This document shows, one piece after another, positions 32,960 to 45,854 of a stretch of 64,000 nt of DNA. The position numbers were made by a program, and so were the translations under genes. The DNA is from Piliocolobus tephrosceles. Its lineage: Eukaryota > Chordata > Mammalia > Primates > Cercopithecidae. The stretch covers positions 125,371,610-125,435,609 of the forward strand of contig NC_045441.1 in the NCBI RefSeq assembly GCF_002776525.5. The letters are read 5' to 3'. The notes below the pieces were generated by a model. That model worked only from the letters and a program-made list of their open reading frames with translations, ran no database searches and was not told the origin of the DNA. Every line of letters begins with the position of its first letter. Positions within the stretch are counted from its first letter, which is position 1.

Positions 32960-34200
32960 TGGCAATTTCTCCTTAAAGATTCTGAAGGACAGGGGACTAT
33001 TAGCCACTTTATAATACTGCTTCATTTTCTAGGATGTATATGTCATTGGAGGCATGGCTTAAGAAGAGAGGAAAAAACAAATTGCTGTCGCTTGATTACT
33101 ACAACACTCCCCAAGTTTCTTACAGCCTGGATGCTGCAGTTCAGTGCTTTGCTCTGCTTTCTAGCTTTCTCAGCAATTTTGCAACTGAATATAAGGCTCT
33201 AAGGGGTTCTGAGTTAAGGGAAATAGGGCATTACTAGGTAGAATATGGAGCAAAATTCTTTCTAAGCTTTTCAGAACTGGGTAGAAAAAGGTAAGATTCG
33301 GTTAAGAAGGGTGGATTGGTTACAGTGTAATTTGCAGAGTCGCTGTATGGAATTACTCCAATTTATAGGGTCAAAATGATGATGCCTATTTTGCTAGATT
33401 CAAGATAACTTATATGGTCACAGTCTTTGAAAAACAACATCTATGACCACCAAATATAGACTGTGGCTAAAAGTTAAGGGTCTGAGAAGGCTATATATGA
33501 ATTTAGGACAGAAGTATATGCCTCTTAGGAATGTATGCTATTTTAGAATAAAAAAAAATCCTTTAGGTCATGTCCAGGTTTCTGCCATATCCTCCTTATA
33601 GCACAAAGAATGTCAGTAACTGAGATAACAGAGATATTTATTTGTTTCCCATGATACTGAAGGAAAAATTTAAGCAGGCATTACAATTCACACAATTCTT
33701 ATACAGGCTGTGTTCTTCATACAGGAGGGTTACTTTGTTGACCTATCTGTTGACCTATCCTAAGTAGAGCCCTTCTTTGTTTTCCATGAAACATGTTATC
33801 TCTGTCCTCACAGTTACAAAGGACTTAAGCATCTTTTTGAGAAAAGGCATGCTGAAGTAACTTTTAGAAAAGGACCAGGGATGCCATCTGTGGCTATGGG
33901 AAAGCAAAACAAAACAATATTATCTCCAGAGAATGTCACAATGGTTCTCAGAACACGCAAACTGCTGTTTGCACACCTGTGTTAGGATCACCATCATACT
34001 AAATCTCAAAGAAAGTCTCAAGACACATGAGATATTATGATATCAAAGAGCCCAAATATGAAGCTTGAGTTCAGATTTTCGATCATTTTATTTTTGTAGA
34101 ATTTATTATAGAAATTTGTAAATTAGTAAATTATTTCTAGCATTTTGATTAAACATTTTGTACTGTCTGTGCTGTTAACCATGGAAACACATTTGTGTTT
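32960..34200. other. No recognised feature
   Basis: The frame at 33034-33237 has no known domain. No repeat identified. Confidence 0.5.
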
Positions 34201-34204
34201 TAGT

Positions 34205-34735
34205 AATCAGGACTCGTTCAGGTGCAAGTGACAGAAACACAACACAAACTAATGAAAACAGCACTTGGTGGTTCATCTTATAGGGCAGTCTGGATAGTTT
34301 TGGGCACAACTTGATCCAGGGGCTTGAAAAATGTGATCATATTTCTATTTTAATCTCCATTTCATGGTTCTGTACTTTTTGTCTTTTTCATGCAGGTTCT
34401 AGCTATTTGTTAGGAGAGATGGGCCCTGGTAGCCCAAAGTATGCTACCCACCAAAAGAGAGAGTTCCTGTCTCTGTCAGCACCAAATCTCAAGATAGACT
34501 TTAATTGACCATCTTGGTGTTAGATGCCCATCCCTGAAAAAAATAGTTAACAAAATGATATCTTCTCATTGATGAACCTGAATAATCCTTCATCCCTTTG
34601 GCAGGTGGGGCCAGGCATCAAGACTGACTGTGGATTTTAATAGGGATGGTGCTACTGGAGAGAAGGATGATCCTACTGGAAGAGAAGCAAGAGATTCTGA
34701 GCAAACCCAACAGGTAGTCATGTCAGTGGCAGTTC
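34205..34735 (+). mobile_element. Ancient interspersed repeat, family unresolved
   Basis: 'cgttcaggtgcaagtgacagaaaca', 'acttgatccaggggctt' and 'gcaggttctagctat' are wording I associate with a widespread old mammalian repeat, but I cannot name the family. Confidence 0.5.
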
Positions 34736-34739
34736 TAAA

Positions 34740-35688
34740 TGCCAACGAGATCCACTAAACATTGGTTACATTCGAGAAGGTCTTTCCCAGTATTTTTCCT
34801 TTTCTTTTGTATTTGCTTTCCATAATCTTCTGTGTAATCTGACATTTAAGTGCTTGTGTTTAGAAGACTGCATCAATTGTGTACCGTTTCTTGTGTATAA
34901 GTAGATATGAGCTTTAAATCAAAGGAGGTAAAATCTATTGTCTCTTTCTAGTATTTGGAATTATTTCCTAGTTTTTCTAATAGCCTTGATTATTGGGCTT
35001 TGATGTAATGGGATTCACATCTTTACAAAACTTCTTTCTATAACTTTGTGGTTGGTATTCAGTGGTCTCAACACCTGAACGAATAATAGTTTTCTTTTCT
35101 TGAAATAATAATGGTTTTCTTTTCTCAACTCAACTTCTGCTCTGTATAACAACATAATTAACAGACAGATATACCAAGTGCTCCGACTTCAAGGATTTTC
35201 TCCCGAGGAAGATTTAGATGCGATATGAACCCTTTAATGTACTTATGCTTAAATGTGGATGCGTTAGACCAAGTGACTCATCTCTAAATCTCCCCTAAGG
35301 AGTCATGATCTTGCAGCCTTCCAAGTAGCAAGTTTTCCCATTAGAATGAACTTCTGTGTTCTTTCAGTAGTATGTTTTAAATTTGCTTACTATATCTTGA
35401 TCATAGGACTTATTAGCCATGTGTAAGCAACTGTAAGTTTCTTTATTCTAGCAACTGGCTAATGATATGTAGAAAGAAGTCCACCCTCTGAAGTTAGTGA
35501 CTTCTAAATACTCAGCCTACAGAGTCCCTCCAGACTTTCTGTAGTTTTCCTGTGATCATGCTGAGGATTTGGACTAAAGCATCGCTATTCTATAACCCAA
35601 GGAAAATATTTGATATGTCTCGGGAATAACTGTCTGATCTGTGGATATACAGGAAACACTCCAGGTTTTCTACATATGTTACCTAAAT
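34740..35688. other. No recognised feature
   Basis: Nothing assignable. A short direct repeat 'ataatagttttcttttct/ataatggttttcttttct' lies at about 35084-35126. Confidence 0.5.
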
Positions 35689-35690
35689 AA

Positions 35691-35830
35691 TCTTCCTTCC
35701 TTCCTTCCTTCCTTCCTTCCTTCCTTCCTTCCTTCCTTCCTTCCTTCCTTCCTNNNNNNNNNNCCTTCCTTCCTTCCTTCCTTCCTTCCTTCCTTCCTTC
35801 CTTCCTTCCTATCCCTTCCTCCTTTCTTTC
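35691..35830. repeat. (TTCC)n microsatellite with 10-N gap
   Basis: Tetranucleotide array with ten N at 35754-35763. The poly-LPSF frame across it is an artefact. Confidence 0.97.
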
Positions 35831-37400
35831 ACTGAATTAATGAACAACCCACAAACTGAACTGGTTTAAATGTAAATGGGTTCAAAATGAGAACTAATCA
35901 ATGTCTGAAAAAATAGCTTTACATTTCATTGCCTAAGATAAATAATGCTTCATGTCAAAGAGTAGGAGACTTTCCACAGTTCATAAAGCAGTGATATTTA
36001 TGTAAAGTTTATTTTTAAAATAAACTAATTTTAAAAATGTAGATTTTCAGAAACATCTTAAAGGGGCTGGCTGTAGAAAAAAAAATTGCCAATGTTTTCT
36101 ATTAAGATTAAAGTCTCAGGAGAGGGATGGACTAAAAAAAGATTTCTTTTTAATTTGGAGGATGTTTCTTTTTTCAAAAACATAATGAATCAGCCATTCC
36201 CAAATTCTGTCTGAACTGGAATGAAAAGGACAAAAGAGAATAAAGTGAATGCTGACTCGTCTCTAGCTTAACTCTTTCACAACTGCTCCTTTCCAGGGAG
36301 CAACTTGTTTTTCCTGGGTCTTTAAGTCTACTTGGTGGGCCGGACTGAGAGCTCAATGATGAGACATTTCATGTCTGCCATCTACTTCTTATTCCTCAGA
36401 GGGGTTGTGCATATGTGGTTGTGTTTATCCTCTCAGTTATCACTCATGGTTCAGTTATTTCCACTCTGGATCATGCCTTAGACACACACACACACACACA
36501 TACATACACACAAACACACATACACACTCTCTCACCTTAAACCTACTTCTTAGTTTTTTCAAAGCTATCTCTCATCTTTTTACTCTACCACCACTTTATT
36601 CTTTTTACATTTACGAGCTAGTGAATGAGAGTCATCATGGAAGAGAAAGGTGAGAATAGTTTTGGCTGTTATACACACATCAAGAACAAAGTAAATCGTA
36701 AGTTCTGAAATGAAATAAGACATGAAAAAGTAGTATCACCTCCTAAGACTTTCTATTGTAGATATTCTCAATCTAATGTTATTTGCCCCTGTGTTAAACC
36801 TATTTTTTATCAAGCAACAATTGAGATAAGTAAAAACAGTCTTGTATCAATTGCACTTTTTAAATCTCTGAATTATAAAAGTTTGTTTTATTTGTATGCA
36901 TTTGGTTCATTCAAAGTATAACAAGGGGGTAAAGCAGATTTGCAGAGGAAAATTAGCAAAAGGATTAACTGACAGCTGAGGTATAAAAGCAGGCTTATTT
37001 TAATTAAAAAGTATGGAAGGTAAGTGACTTAAATTGTGTTTACTTAATAAATTATTTTCAGTCTCTATTATGATGGTTTAATAATTACACATGACATATA
37101 TTTTTAATGAACAAACATGAAATGCTGATTATGTTTCTTATTATTTGGAGAAGTAGAATATTAAAAATTAAAGCTTTTCTTGCAGCAGTCACTTTAAGTA
37201 AAAAGCTCTGACTGATGCCTGTGAAATTACTCAGATTAAGATTCAGCTCACATAAGAAAATGCCACAGGTAGCACATTCTTTTTTCTGCTTTTCCTTTTT
37301 TGAGGTAAATAACAAGATGGAAAAAAAGTGAACGCCGATGAAAAGCTCAACTTCTTCCCGAAATTATTCTTCGTTCACCATGTTCAGTTACGTATTAGAA
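35831..37400. other. No recognised feature (short CA repeat)
   Basis: Contains an imperfect (CA)n at 36482-36526. No gene or other repeat recognised. Confidence 0.5.
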
Positions 37401-37402
37401 AT

Positions 37403-37715
37403 ATGCTGGGTGCGATGGCTCACAATTGTAATCCCAGCACTTTGGGAGGCTGAGGCAGGATGATTACCTGAGGTCAGGAGTTCAAGACCAGCCTGGCCAA
37501 CATGGCGAAGCCCCATCTCTACTAAAAATACAAAAATTAGCCGGATATGGTGGCACCTGCCTATAGTCCCAGCTACTGAGGAGGCTGAAGCAGGAGAATA
37601 AGTTGAACCTGGGAGGTGGAGGTTGCACTGAGCCAAGATCACACCACTGCACTCCAGCCTGGGCGACAGAGTGAGATTCCATCTCAACAACAACAGCAAC
37701 AAATAACAAAAGAAA
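37403..37715 (+). mobile_element. Alu, full length
   Basis: Dimeric Alu from 'gctgggtgcgatggctcaca' to a CAA-rich tail. Confidence 0.97.
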
Positions 37716-38890
37716 TAAATTGTATTAGTGCTGCTGGTAGTGTTGAACTAGACAGGGACAGTCCTAGCCCTCAGAAGCTCACAGTTTATAAAGGAAAGTA
37801 GGTCTGGAGTAAGTGATGGTGAGTATTGTAAAGGTATTATCCTCAGAGTCACTAATATGGGATATATAACTCAGCTGGGAGTGGGAACGAGATCAAGGGA
37901 AGTTGAATAAATGCTAGTTAGGTTCGGGGAGGGGTAGATAGAACGTTCTTAGGGAAGGTTAGAGGGGCTTCAGGCAGTCAGGAGAATTTGAGTATAGAAT
38001 AGTTTAATATGACTGGAGTATGGAGACTTGGGGGTGAGGGGAGGGCTGGTGGCAAGCATTTAAGTCAGTAAGGGAAGCAAGCTGGCCCTCCAGGTCACAT
38101 CAAGAATTTTCAGCTGTTACTTCTAACCCAAAGGGAAGCAATTGAAAGGTTCTTCAGCATCAGGGAACTTTGAATAAGAGACAAGGAAAATCATCTCTTT
38201 GAAATACCCCTCTAAAGCGGCATACAACAGGAATCCATTTTGAAAGGTGAGCAGTCACAGTCAAAGTCTTTAATAATAGTACTGTAAATTATCTTGTGAG
38301 ATAGAACTCCTTACCCATTAAATTTACACCACAGGTCACTTTACAATTGCTCTCTAAGAACCTGAATGAAATAACATTGCCATCTACACAAAGAAATGAG
38401 CTTCTGGAATTGGACAATTTTGGGTATTATATCTGAGTTGAAACAGATAATTGCAGTGGTTTCCCCAATTCTTAGACCATTCAATATTCTTGCATGAAAG
38501 AATTTTCTGAGAGCAGCCATATTTATATGTTTGTTTTCATCAATAACCCCTGCCATTTAGCCGCCTACATCTGTCAGCATACACGTATCCTTGGCATTAA
38601 TATGCTTGTATAAACCGAAGCATAAAGAAACTCATTGTTAATATCTGCTCAGGAACAGAAAATTAAGGATTTATGATTATGTCTATGACGTCAGCTATAC
38701 TGGAGGGCTATTGTGGTATAGCTATGGGAAATTCTGATAGCTTGTTTGAGTTTCCTGCAGAATGTACAACTATTTCAAAAATGACCTGGGAGTAGAGGAC
38801 AAAACTTTATTTTAAACCTTGTCTGACATGATACTCTGCAAAAATTTTAAAGCAGTTTCTGATTTAAAAATAACCATGTCATTACTTTAG
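37716..38890. other. No recognised feature
   Basis: No confident repeat or gene. Confidence 0.5.
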
Positions 38891-38894
38891 AAAC

Positions 38895-39150
38895 CATTCA
38901 TTCAAACAACAATTTATTGGGCACCTTATTTGTGAGGCAGTTTACATACATACATTTTAATCTCCCAACAAGCCTGAAAATTAGATATTTTGGGTATCTT
39001 CACTTTATTAGTCAAACTCAGGATCAGTGAGGTAAATTTGCCCTAGGATACAAAGTTAGTAAGTAGTGGAAATGTGATTTAAACTCAGACTTGGCTCTTG
39101 TAAGAGAATATGCTATTTTCGCTACCATGCATTGCCTCCAAAGGGCTTAT
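38895..39150. mobile_element. L2/MIR remnants
   Basis: 'attcattcaaacaacaatttattgggcacc' is L2-like, and 'gtatcttcactttatta...gaggtaaatttgccctagg' to 'tttaaactcagac' resembles MIR. Confidence 0.6.
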
Positions 39151-39154
39151 TTAA

Positions 39155-39750
39155 TATTTATTAAGTGACTTATGTGGGCTAGTTTTGTGAATCATGAAGC
39201 TGTGCCATAGGTCATGAAAAAAATTAAGGGGAGTTGTAAATTATTAAGACATTTGCTTTGAGGAAGTATTTGCTATCCTGAAGCAGGATCTATTGTAGCT
39301 CAACTGGGTGAGCAAAAGACAGGCGTGGGATAGCAAACTTTTAGTTCTGTTTCATAGTCTCTGGTAGAAAAGAGAAATGTTCATTCTTGTTTATTTGCTT
39401 AACACTTGTCTGAAAACAATTATACCTAATGAGGAGGATAAATGGAAGTTCAGTGTTCTTCCTCAGGTTTCATTTAAATATGATGGTTAATATTGGAACA
39501 GTGATAAATGTACACAATTTTTCATGAATATTTATTTTTTTAAAAAAGAAAGACTAGCACTTCTCAAATTGTATTTGGCTGACGATTCGTATTTTGTTAG
39601 ATGGATGATTCGTATTTTGTTAGATGTTAATAAGTGATCTGCAAAAGAAAACGAACTCATGGTGAAATAAATTTGGGAAATTCTTTGCTATACACTGTCG
39701 AAGTTGATTTTTATCATTAGATTTCTTAGGACATTTAATAGGTAAATTAT
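39155..39750. other. Unassigned, with a 23-bp tandem duplication
   Basis: At about 39582-39627 'gacgattcgtattttgttag' plus 'atg' is followed directly by a near-identical copy. The rest is unassigned. Confidence 0.6.
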
Positions 39751-39754
39751 AATT

Positions 39755-40185
39755 ACTGATTCCCAGGTACCACCCCGAGCCCACTAAATCAGAGTTTCTC
39801 GGGGCAGTACCCAGGCATCACTACTTTTTTATACTTTTTTCTTTTTCTTTCTTTTCTTTTTTATTTTTGAGATGGAGTTTTGCTTTTGTTGCCCAGGCTG
39901 GAGTGCAATGGTAACCTCCACCTCCTGTGGCTCACTGCAACCTCCACCTCCTGGGTTCAAGCGATTTTCCTGCCTCAGCCTCCCTAGTGGCTGGAATTAC
40001 AGGTGCCCGCCACCATACCTGGCCTATTTGTATTTTTAGTAGATATGGGGTTTCACCATATTGGCCAGGCTATTCTTCAACTCCTGACCGCAGGTGATCC
40101 ACAGGTGGTCCGCCCACCAGGCATCAGTACATTTGAAAAGTTCTCCAGGTGATTCAGGCATGCAGATACATTGCTGTTATGAAAC
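39755..40185 (+). mobile_element. hAT-type MITE split by an Alu
   Basis: 'aaatcagagtttctcggggcagta' before the Alu and 'catttgaaaagttctccaggtgattcaggc' after it are halves of one Charlie-group element. Confidence 0.72.
39826..40115 (-). mobile_element. Alu, 5' end incomplete
   Basis: Reverse Alu with a T/C-rich tail. 'ccaggcatcactac' before and 'ccaggcatcagtac' after are the target duplication. A short block of the left arm ('acctccacctcctg') is repeated internally. Confidence 0.93.
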
Positions 40186-40189
40186 ATTT

Positions 40190-40715
40190 TTCTTAGTGCA
40201 TAGTACATCTGCTCAGTCTAGAGGCCAGTTGTTTTTCATATCGTCCCCACCCCATTTGTTGCAATAGAGAAAAAAATGATGATAAATGATACAAAGTAGG
40301 AAGGCTTTTGTAGTTTGTCACATATTTATTTCCTTATTCAATAAAAGTCAATTTTGATCAGATATTCTGTGAATCACTTAACAGATGAAACTGTAAGTGG
40401 AAAGGAATTGACCTGAAAATAAGCCAAATCCCACACTGTAGCTTCTGATTTCTGTCCACAATGCTTCCTGACTTTTCTAGAGGGAGCAGCTAGGATCACC
40501 TTCCTAACGCAATGCCCTCTGCTGTTGGCCCCCTCTGTTACCTGGGGCACCCACTGTTGCAGCCCTGCTGAGAGCTAAAGGCTGAATTTCACCTTTCATC
40601 TTTTACTTTAGTTCCATAGTTCTGGCAGAGGCTTCAGGTACTATTAACAGATTCTTATTCTTTTTTAGTGTGTTCTATATGAAATTGCACTTCTGGTTAG
40701 ATGATGGGAATGACC
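40190..40715. other. No recognised feature
   Basis: Nothing assignable. Confidence 0.45.
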
Positions 40716-40717
40716 AA

Positions 40718-40990
40718 CTTTTTTTTTTTTTTTTTGATATGGAGTCTCGATCTGTCGCCCAGACTGGAGTGCAGTGGCGCAATCTCAGCTCACTGCAAGC
40801 TTCACCTCAGCCTCCCGAGTAGCTGGAACTACAGGCACCCACCACCACACCCAGCTAATTTTTTGTATTTTTAGTAGAGATGGCATTTCACCATGTTAGC
40901 CAGGATGGTCTCAATCTCCTGACCTCGTGATCCGCCTGCCTCGGCCTCCCAAAATGCTGGGATTACAGGCGAGAGCCACCGCTCCCGGCA
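40718..40990 (-). mobile_element. Alu, young-looking (AluY-like)
   Basis: Reverse Alu with an unbroken T run and 'ctcaatctcctgacctcgtg', the wording that separates AluY-type copies from older ones. A small part of the right arm is missing near 40804. Confidence 0.95.
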
Positions 40991-41209
40991 TGGCTGCTCT
41001 TCTCAATTCCTTCCAAGGAGTCCGTTGGCTCCAAGGTTCAGACAAACCCAGGAAGCAAGCTGTCCCATCCCTGCACATGCTCACCTCTCCAGCATGTCTT
41101 ACTACTGGTGTGTCAGGCCTTTCAGCTTCAGATGGACTTCCCTGCCAGCTGTTCCACGAGCACCACACTGTCCTTGTAAGCATTCCTTGTGTATTTTCTG
41201 GTTAATTCT

Positions 41210-41460
41210 TATTTGATATGACCTTCAAAACTTAGCTCATAAACTGCCTTTCGTAGCAATGCCTCCTTCCTCACCCACCTACTCACCTGGGTTAGGATCC
41301 CAGTGGTATCACAATGGTAATTAACACATATTTCCCACCACCTGGGTTGTGGACCCCCTGAGAGCAGGGTTTGTGTCTTGTTTCCCTGTTCCAGCTGAAC
41401 GTCTTGAATATAAAACTATGCTTAACTGATGTTTACGAGTAAATGAAAAAGTTCTCTTCA
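41210..41460 (+). mobile_element. L2 LINE remnant
   Basis: 'aaaacttagctcataaactgcc', 'ctgagagcagggtttgtgtctt' and the following block follow the L2 3' region. Similar but weaker wording continues to about 41690. Confidence 0.65.
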
Positions 41461-41904
41461 CTTGCTCTTCCATGCAATGAACACAGCTGCTCACACATTC
41501 ACATCTTTACCTCCTTTTAGAACCAGTTCCCTTCTTTTCTAAACCACCTTTTCTATCTGTCAATTGTGGCTCTTATTGTACCTCCTCAATATTGACATTA
41601 TATGAATTTTGACTTTATAATTTATTTTCACTTTGCACTATAGAGTTTATGAAAGTATTACATGTGTTTTACATCCCCAAGTGGATGGTTAACTTTTCAA
41701 GGTTACTTGTATTCTCTCACTTCCAACTTCAAATACATATTGAATGCCTGTACACTTCTGATAATGTGACACAAGTCTATATGTTAGTTTTATTGAGTTC
41801 ATCTACTGTATGTTTTCTCTCTTTGTGCCCTCATTTATGGTTCCAGCAATTAACTTTCTGCTTGCAGTTATCTTCATTCTTTATTTTAATAAATTAGTTT
41901 CTTA

Positions 41905-42015
41905 TTTTCCCATATATTTACTAAGCACCTCTTCTAGGTGCTGGGAATATAGTGATAAAACAGACAAAAATTCCTGCTCTGGTTAGTGGAAGCTGAAAAT
42001 AAGATAAACAGATAA
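41905..42015 (-). mobile_element. L2 LINE remnant
   Basis: 'atttactaagcacctcttctaggtgctggg' to 'acaaaaattcctgctctggt' is a reverse L2 3' end. Confidence 0.7.
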
Positions 42016-42068
42016 AATATATAGTGTTACATAATAATAAAGGTAATGATGAAAAAATATATATCACA

Positions 42069-42296
42069 GGGCCAGGTGTGGTGGCTCATGCCTGTAATCC
42101 CAGCACTTTGGGAGGCTGAAGCAGGAGGATCAACTGAGTTCAGGAGTTTGAGACCAGCCTGGTCAACATGGCAAACTCTGTCTCTACTAAAAATACTTGA
42201 ACCCAGGAGGTGGAGGTTGCAATGAGCCAAGATCGCACCACTGCACTCCAGAGTGAGACTCCATCTCAAAAAACAAAACAAAACAAAACAAACTAT
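42069..42296 (+). mobile_element. Alu with internal deletion
   Basis: The left arm is complete to 'ctctactaaaaatac', then jumps to 'ttgaacccaggaggtgg' in the right arm. A CAAAA-type tail leads into the AT palindrome. Confidence 0.95.
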
Positions 42297-42680
42297 TATA
42301 TATATTTAATATATAATATATACTATATATAATATAATTATTATAATATATTATATTATATACTATATATACTATATATTATATATGTAATAGTTTTTAT
42401 ATATAATATAAAATAGTATATATAAATATATAAATAGTACTTATATAGTATATAAATATTATATACTATATATACTATATAGTATATATAATATAATTAT
42501 TATAATATACTATATATACTATATAATATATATACATATAGTATATATAGTATATAATATAATAATTATATATTATAATATAATTATAAACATAGTATAT
42601 ATTATATATACTATAATACATAGTATATATAATATATAGTTTGTTTTGTTTTGTTATATATAATTTGTTTTATATATATA
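42262..42680. repeat. AT-rich near-palindrome
   Basis: About 400 bases of almost pure A/T. The left end reads 'aacaaaacaaaacaaactat' (Alu tail) and the right end (about 42632-42656) reads its reverse complement, 'atagtttgttttgttttgtt'. Inner arms are imperfectly self-complementary TATA blocks. Confidence 0.85.
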
Positions 42681-42689
42681 AAATAGAAG

Positions 42690-43125
42690 GAGCATGGAGA
42701 ATGATGAGAAGGTTGCAGTTTGAAATAGAAAGTCCTTGCTGTATAAACCATGTAGATATCAGCGGAAGTAAAGTTCCAGAAAGAAGCAAAAGATGTAAAA
42801 GCTCTGGTGGGAGTACGCTTAATGTGTTGGGGGAAAAACAAGGGCATCAGTTGGCTGGATCAGGATACACAGGAGAAAAGTGGTAGAGGAAGTTGGAAAG
42901 GAAATGGGGGCAGGCAGACACTATGGGGCTCAGAGGTCCTGATAAAAACTTTGCCTTTTTATCAGAACATTTATTAGGCAGCCACTGTGGAAACAACGGC
43001 ATTCTCAGTGCTTTGGGGCAGGCTGACTCTGCCTTCAGGGAGATAGGACTCTATTAGCATGGATAAAACTCTACCACCCAATTCTGGAAAGAAGGATATC
43101 AGATCTCAAGTACTAAAGCTAAGTA
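42690..43125. other. No recognised feature
   Basis: Nothing assignable. Confidence 0.45.
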
Positions 43126-43129
43126 TTGA

Positions 43130-43665
43130 TTCACATGCACCATTGGGAGGGAGTATAAACTGATACAACTTTTTTCTTCCCTAGAGTGCAATCTAGCGAA
43201 ATATATAAACGTTTTAGATATATATGCTTTTTTGACTCAGAAGTTGCACATCTAGGTTTTTCCCCCACCCAATGAATAAGTATGCAAGGATGTATAAGCC
43301 AGTATGTTTATAATGCATTGTTTTTATTAGAGATACATTAAATATCCAGAAATGGACTTTGATAAATGAAATGTGATGCGTCCGATTAATGAATAACTTT
43401 GTAGCTATTCAAAATGATCATGAAGCTATTCAAAATTATGATGTAGCTATTCAAAATGATGATAATCACTTTACTGATACAGAAAAGTGATCATGATATG
43501 TAGTCAAGTGGAATAGAGTTACTAAACAGCAAGCAAAGAAGGAATCCATTTTTATAACATTTAAAAAATGTGTGATTTATGTATCATGGAAATCTACATG
43601 GGTATAAGTCAAGGTGTTAACAGTACTAATAAACACATGATATATGCATAATTGGGGTGATTTTT
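43130..43665 (+). mobile_element. Old L1-like 3' region with 21-bp triplication
   Basis: 'gggagtataaactgatacaac', 'aagttgcacatctagg' and 'atacattaaatatccagaaat' resemble an old L1 3' region. At 43401-43463 a 21-bp unit ('gtagctattcaaaatgatcat' type) occurs three times in tandem. Confidence 0.6.
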
Positions 43666-43669
43666 GCTT

Positions 43670-44945
43670 CCTTAATTATACCTCCCTGTTAGGTCTGATT
43701 ACATTCATGGGCAAACATTTCTGTTGTCATCAGAAAATTATTATTTTCAGTTTTTTAAAAAGAAAGATAAATACTTAATTCATGGCAACCTTGTAGTCAG
43801 CATAGGGGATTGATTTTCACCTGATTGCCCTGATGGTACAAGGTGGACTTCTGGGTCTCCACTTAAACGGCCTTAAACGGCCTTACTTCTCTTCTAATCA
43901 ACCCACTTTTGTGTATGCGTGTCTGCCCAACTAGAAAAGACCTAAGGACACATCCCTCTGACCCTCACTCTCTTCTACCATCTTCTAAATTGCTTTTGAC
44001 GTCAGTTGCTTCAGAGTGAAAATGGAAAATGGAAATACCACAAAATGGAAGCTGTATCAGCAGAACCCGCATCACTGATTAATTGGCTCTACGTGGTGTA
44101 CCCAGTTTGGGGCTTTTTGGTCTTTGATTAGAAAATGCTTCTGGCTTTCCAAGGACACTTATTACTCATGGTTGTTACTTTTTGAATATTACTGGTGCCT
44201 ATTCAGGATTTGATTGAAGAGTTTTAGAAATGGATTTGTCCTGCCCCTTGCCTGTCCCTTATATAGTCCTGATTCAGCCAAGCAGAAAAAAATTAATAGA
44301 GTTCTGAAAGCACTGAATGAAAGCTATAGTTTCCAGTCAATCCCCTCAGGGCTCTAGAGATACCTGGGCTGTGGTTTGGAGAAATTAATTCTGCTTGCTT
44401 TGGCTTTGCCAATTGTGCTTTCTTTCTTTTTTTCTCTGTCACTGGGCACTTTATTGTAGAATTTTGTATATAAAGAAAATGCTCAGCATGTATTGCAGTT
44501 TCCCACACGTGCTTAGGTAGCAAATGCTGACAAAAAGCACTCAGTATAATTCCAAAACGGCTCTCATCAATGGCACTTTTTTTTTGGTTATGGATTTCCT
44601 AGCTCTCTGATAGGCTGCACCTTTGATTTAGGATTTCAAAAAGAATTTAATCATGGAAGAAAGTTCTGTGTGCCGGGTGAATCCTCTTGAAAGCAATTGC
44701 CTTTTATATCTCCAGGTTCTTAATTGCTGCTTCACTCTGCTCTGCTGTTTTAGTCTCTTTTATGCTTGGATCAACATGTAAATAACGGAGGATGATGGGT
44801 GACTAAAGGCAAATGTAATGAAAAGGTAGAAATGAAATCTCAATGGAGAAGGAGAGAGTATGCCATTGGGAGAACTAAAGAGATACCGGGTTGATTAATC
44901 TATCAGAGGATAGCTTTTAATGCCTAAGTTTTTGCATCGGAAATA
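43670..44945. other. No recognised feature
   Basis: A 9-10-base unit is doubled at 43866-43885 ('aaacggcctt'). Otherwise unassigned. Confidence 0.5.
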
Positions 44946-44957
44946 AGGGACAATTTC

Positions 44958-45230
44958 TGCTGGGCGCAGGGGCTCACACCTGTAATCCCAGCTCTTTGGG
45001 AAGTTGAGGCAGATGGATCACGAGGTCAGGAGATCAAGATCATCCTGGCCAACATGGTGAAACCTCTTCTCTACTAAAAATACAAAAAAATTAGCTGGGC
45101 GTGGTGGTGCACACCTGTAGCTACTCAGGAGGTGGAGGCAGGAGAATTGTCTGAACCTGGGAGGCGGAGGTTGCAGTGAGCCAAGATCACGCTACTGCAC
45201 TCCAGCCTGGGACAGGGCAAGACGCTGTCT

Positions 45231-45280
<50 letters not shown>

Positions 45281-45330
45281 AAGAAAGAAAGAAAGAAACA
45301 AGAAAACAAAAAAACAAGAAATTAAGGACA
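44958..45330 (+). mobile_element. Alu, AluY-like, with long A tail
   Basis: 'ggatcacgaggtcaggagat' is AluY-type. The tail is about 45 A followed by (GAAA)n. The flanking 'aagggacaatttc' (about 44946) and 'aaggacaatttc' (about 45323) form the target duplication. Confidence 0.96.
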
Positions 45331-45334
45331 ATTT

Positions 45335-45850
45335 CATATTAGTTTTCTGCCAAGTGAGTTTCAAGGAACAGTAGTCTTATGACGTGTTCTAGGGCAAGTG
45401 TTCTAGGTTAGAGGTGTTTGGGAAGTGCAATGCACTATTGGCAACCCTTAGTGATTTATGGCATATATTAGTGCTGAGAAAACTTGCTATAAAGTTTTGT
45501 TGTGTTAAATATGTCATTTTCCTAACTTTTTAAAGAAGAATTACTTATTATAGTTTTTGTTCTTCCTTTTGGGAAATTGAAAAGATTAATGAATTCTCTA
45601 TAATTGAAATACAAAGATATATACACTGGACCTCAAAGTTAGGGTGAAAAATTAAGAGATTAAGGGATCTTTTACTTTATTTCTAATTTCGTGACTCTTT
45701 AACTTAAAAAACATATGCAAAGCAAATATGAAAAATTGTCAACAGTTGTTACTTTTAATAAGAGATTATGGGTTATGATTCTATGTAGTGTAGTTTTTCT
45801 ATGAAAAAAGTAGACTTTTTTGTATATAAGACATTGCAATAATAACCATT
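45335..45850. other. No recognised feature
   Basis: AT-rich and unassigned. Confidence 0.45.
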
Positions 45851-45854
45851 CATC

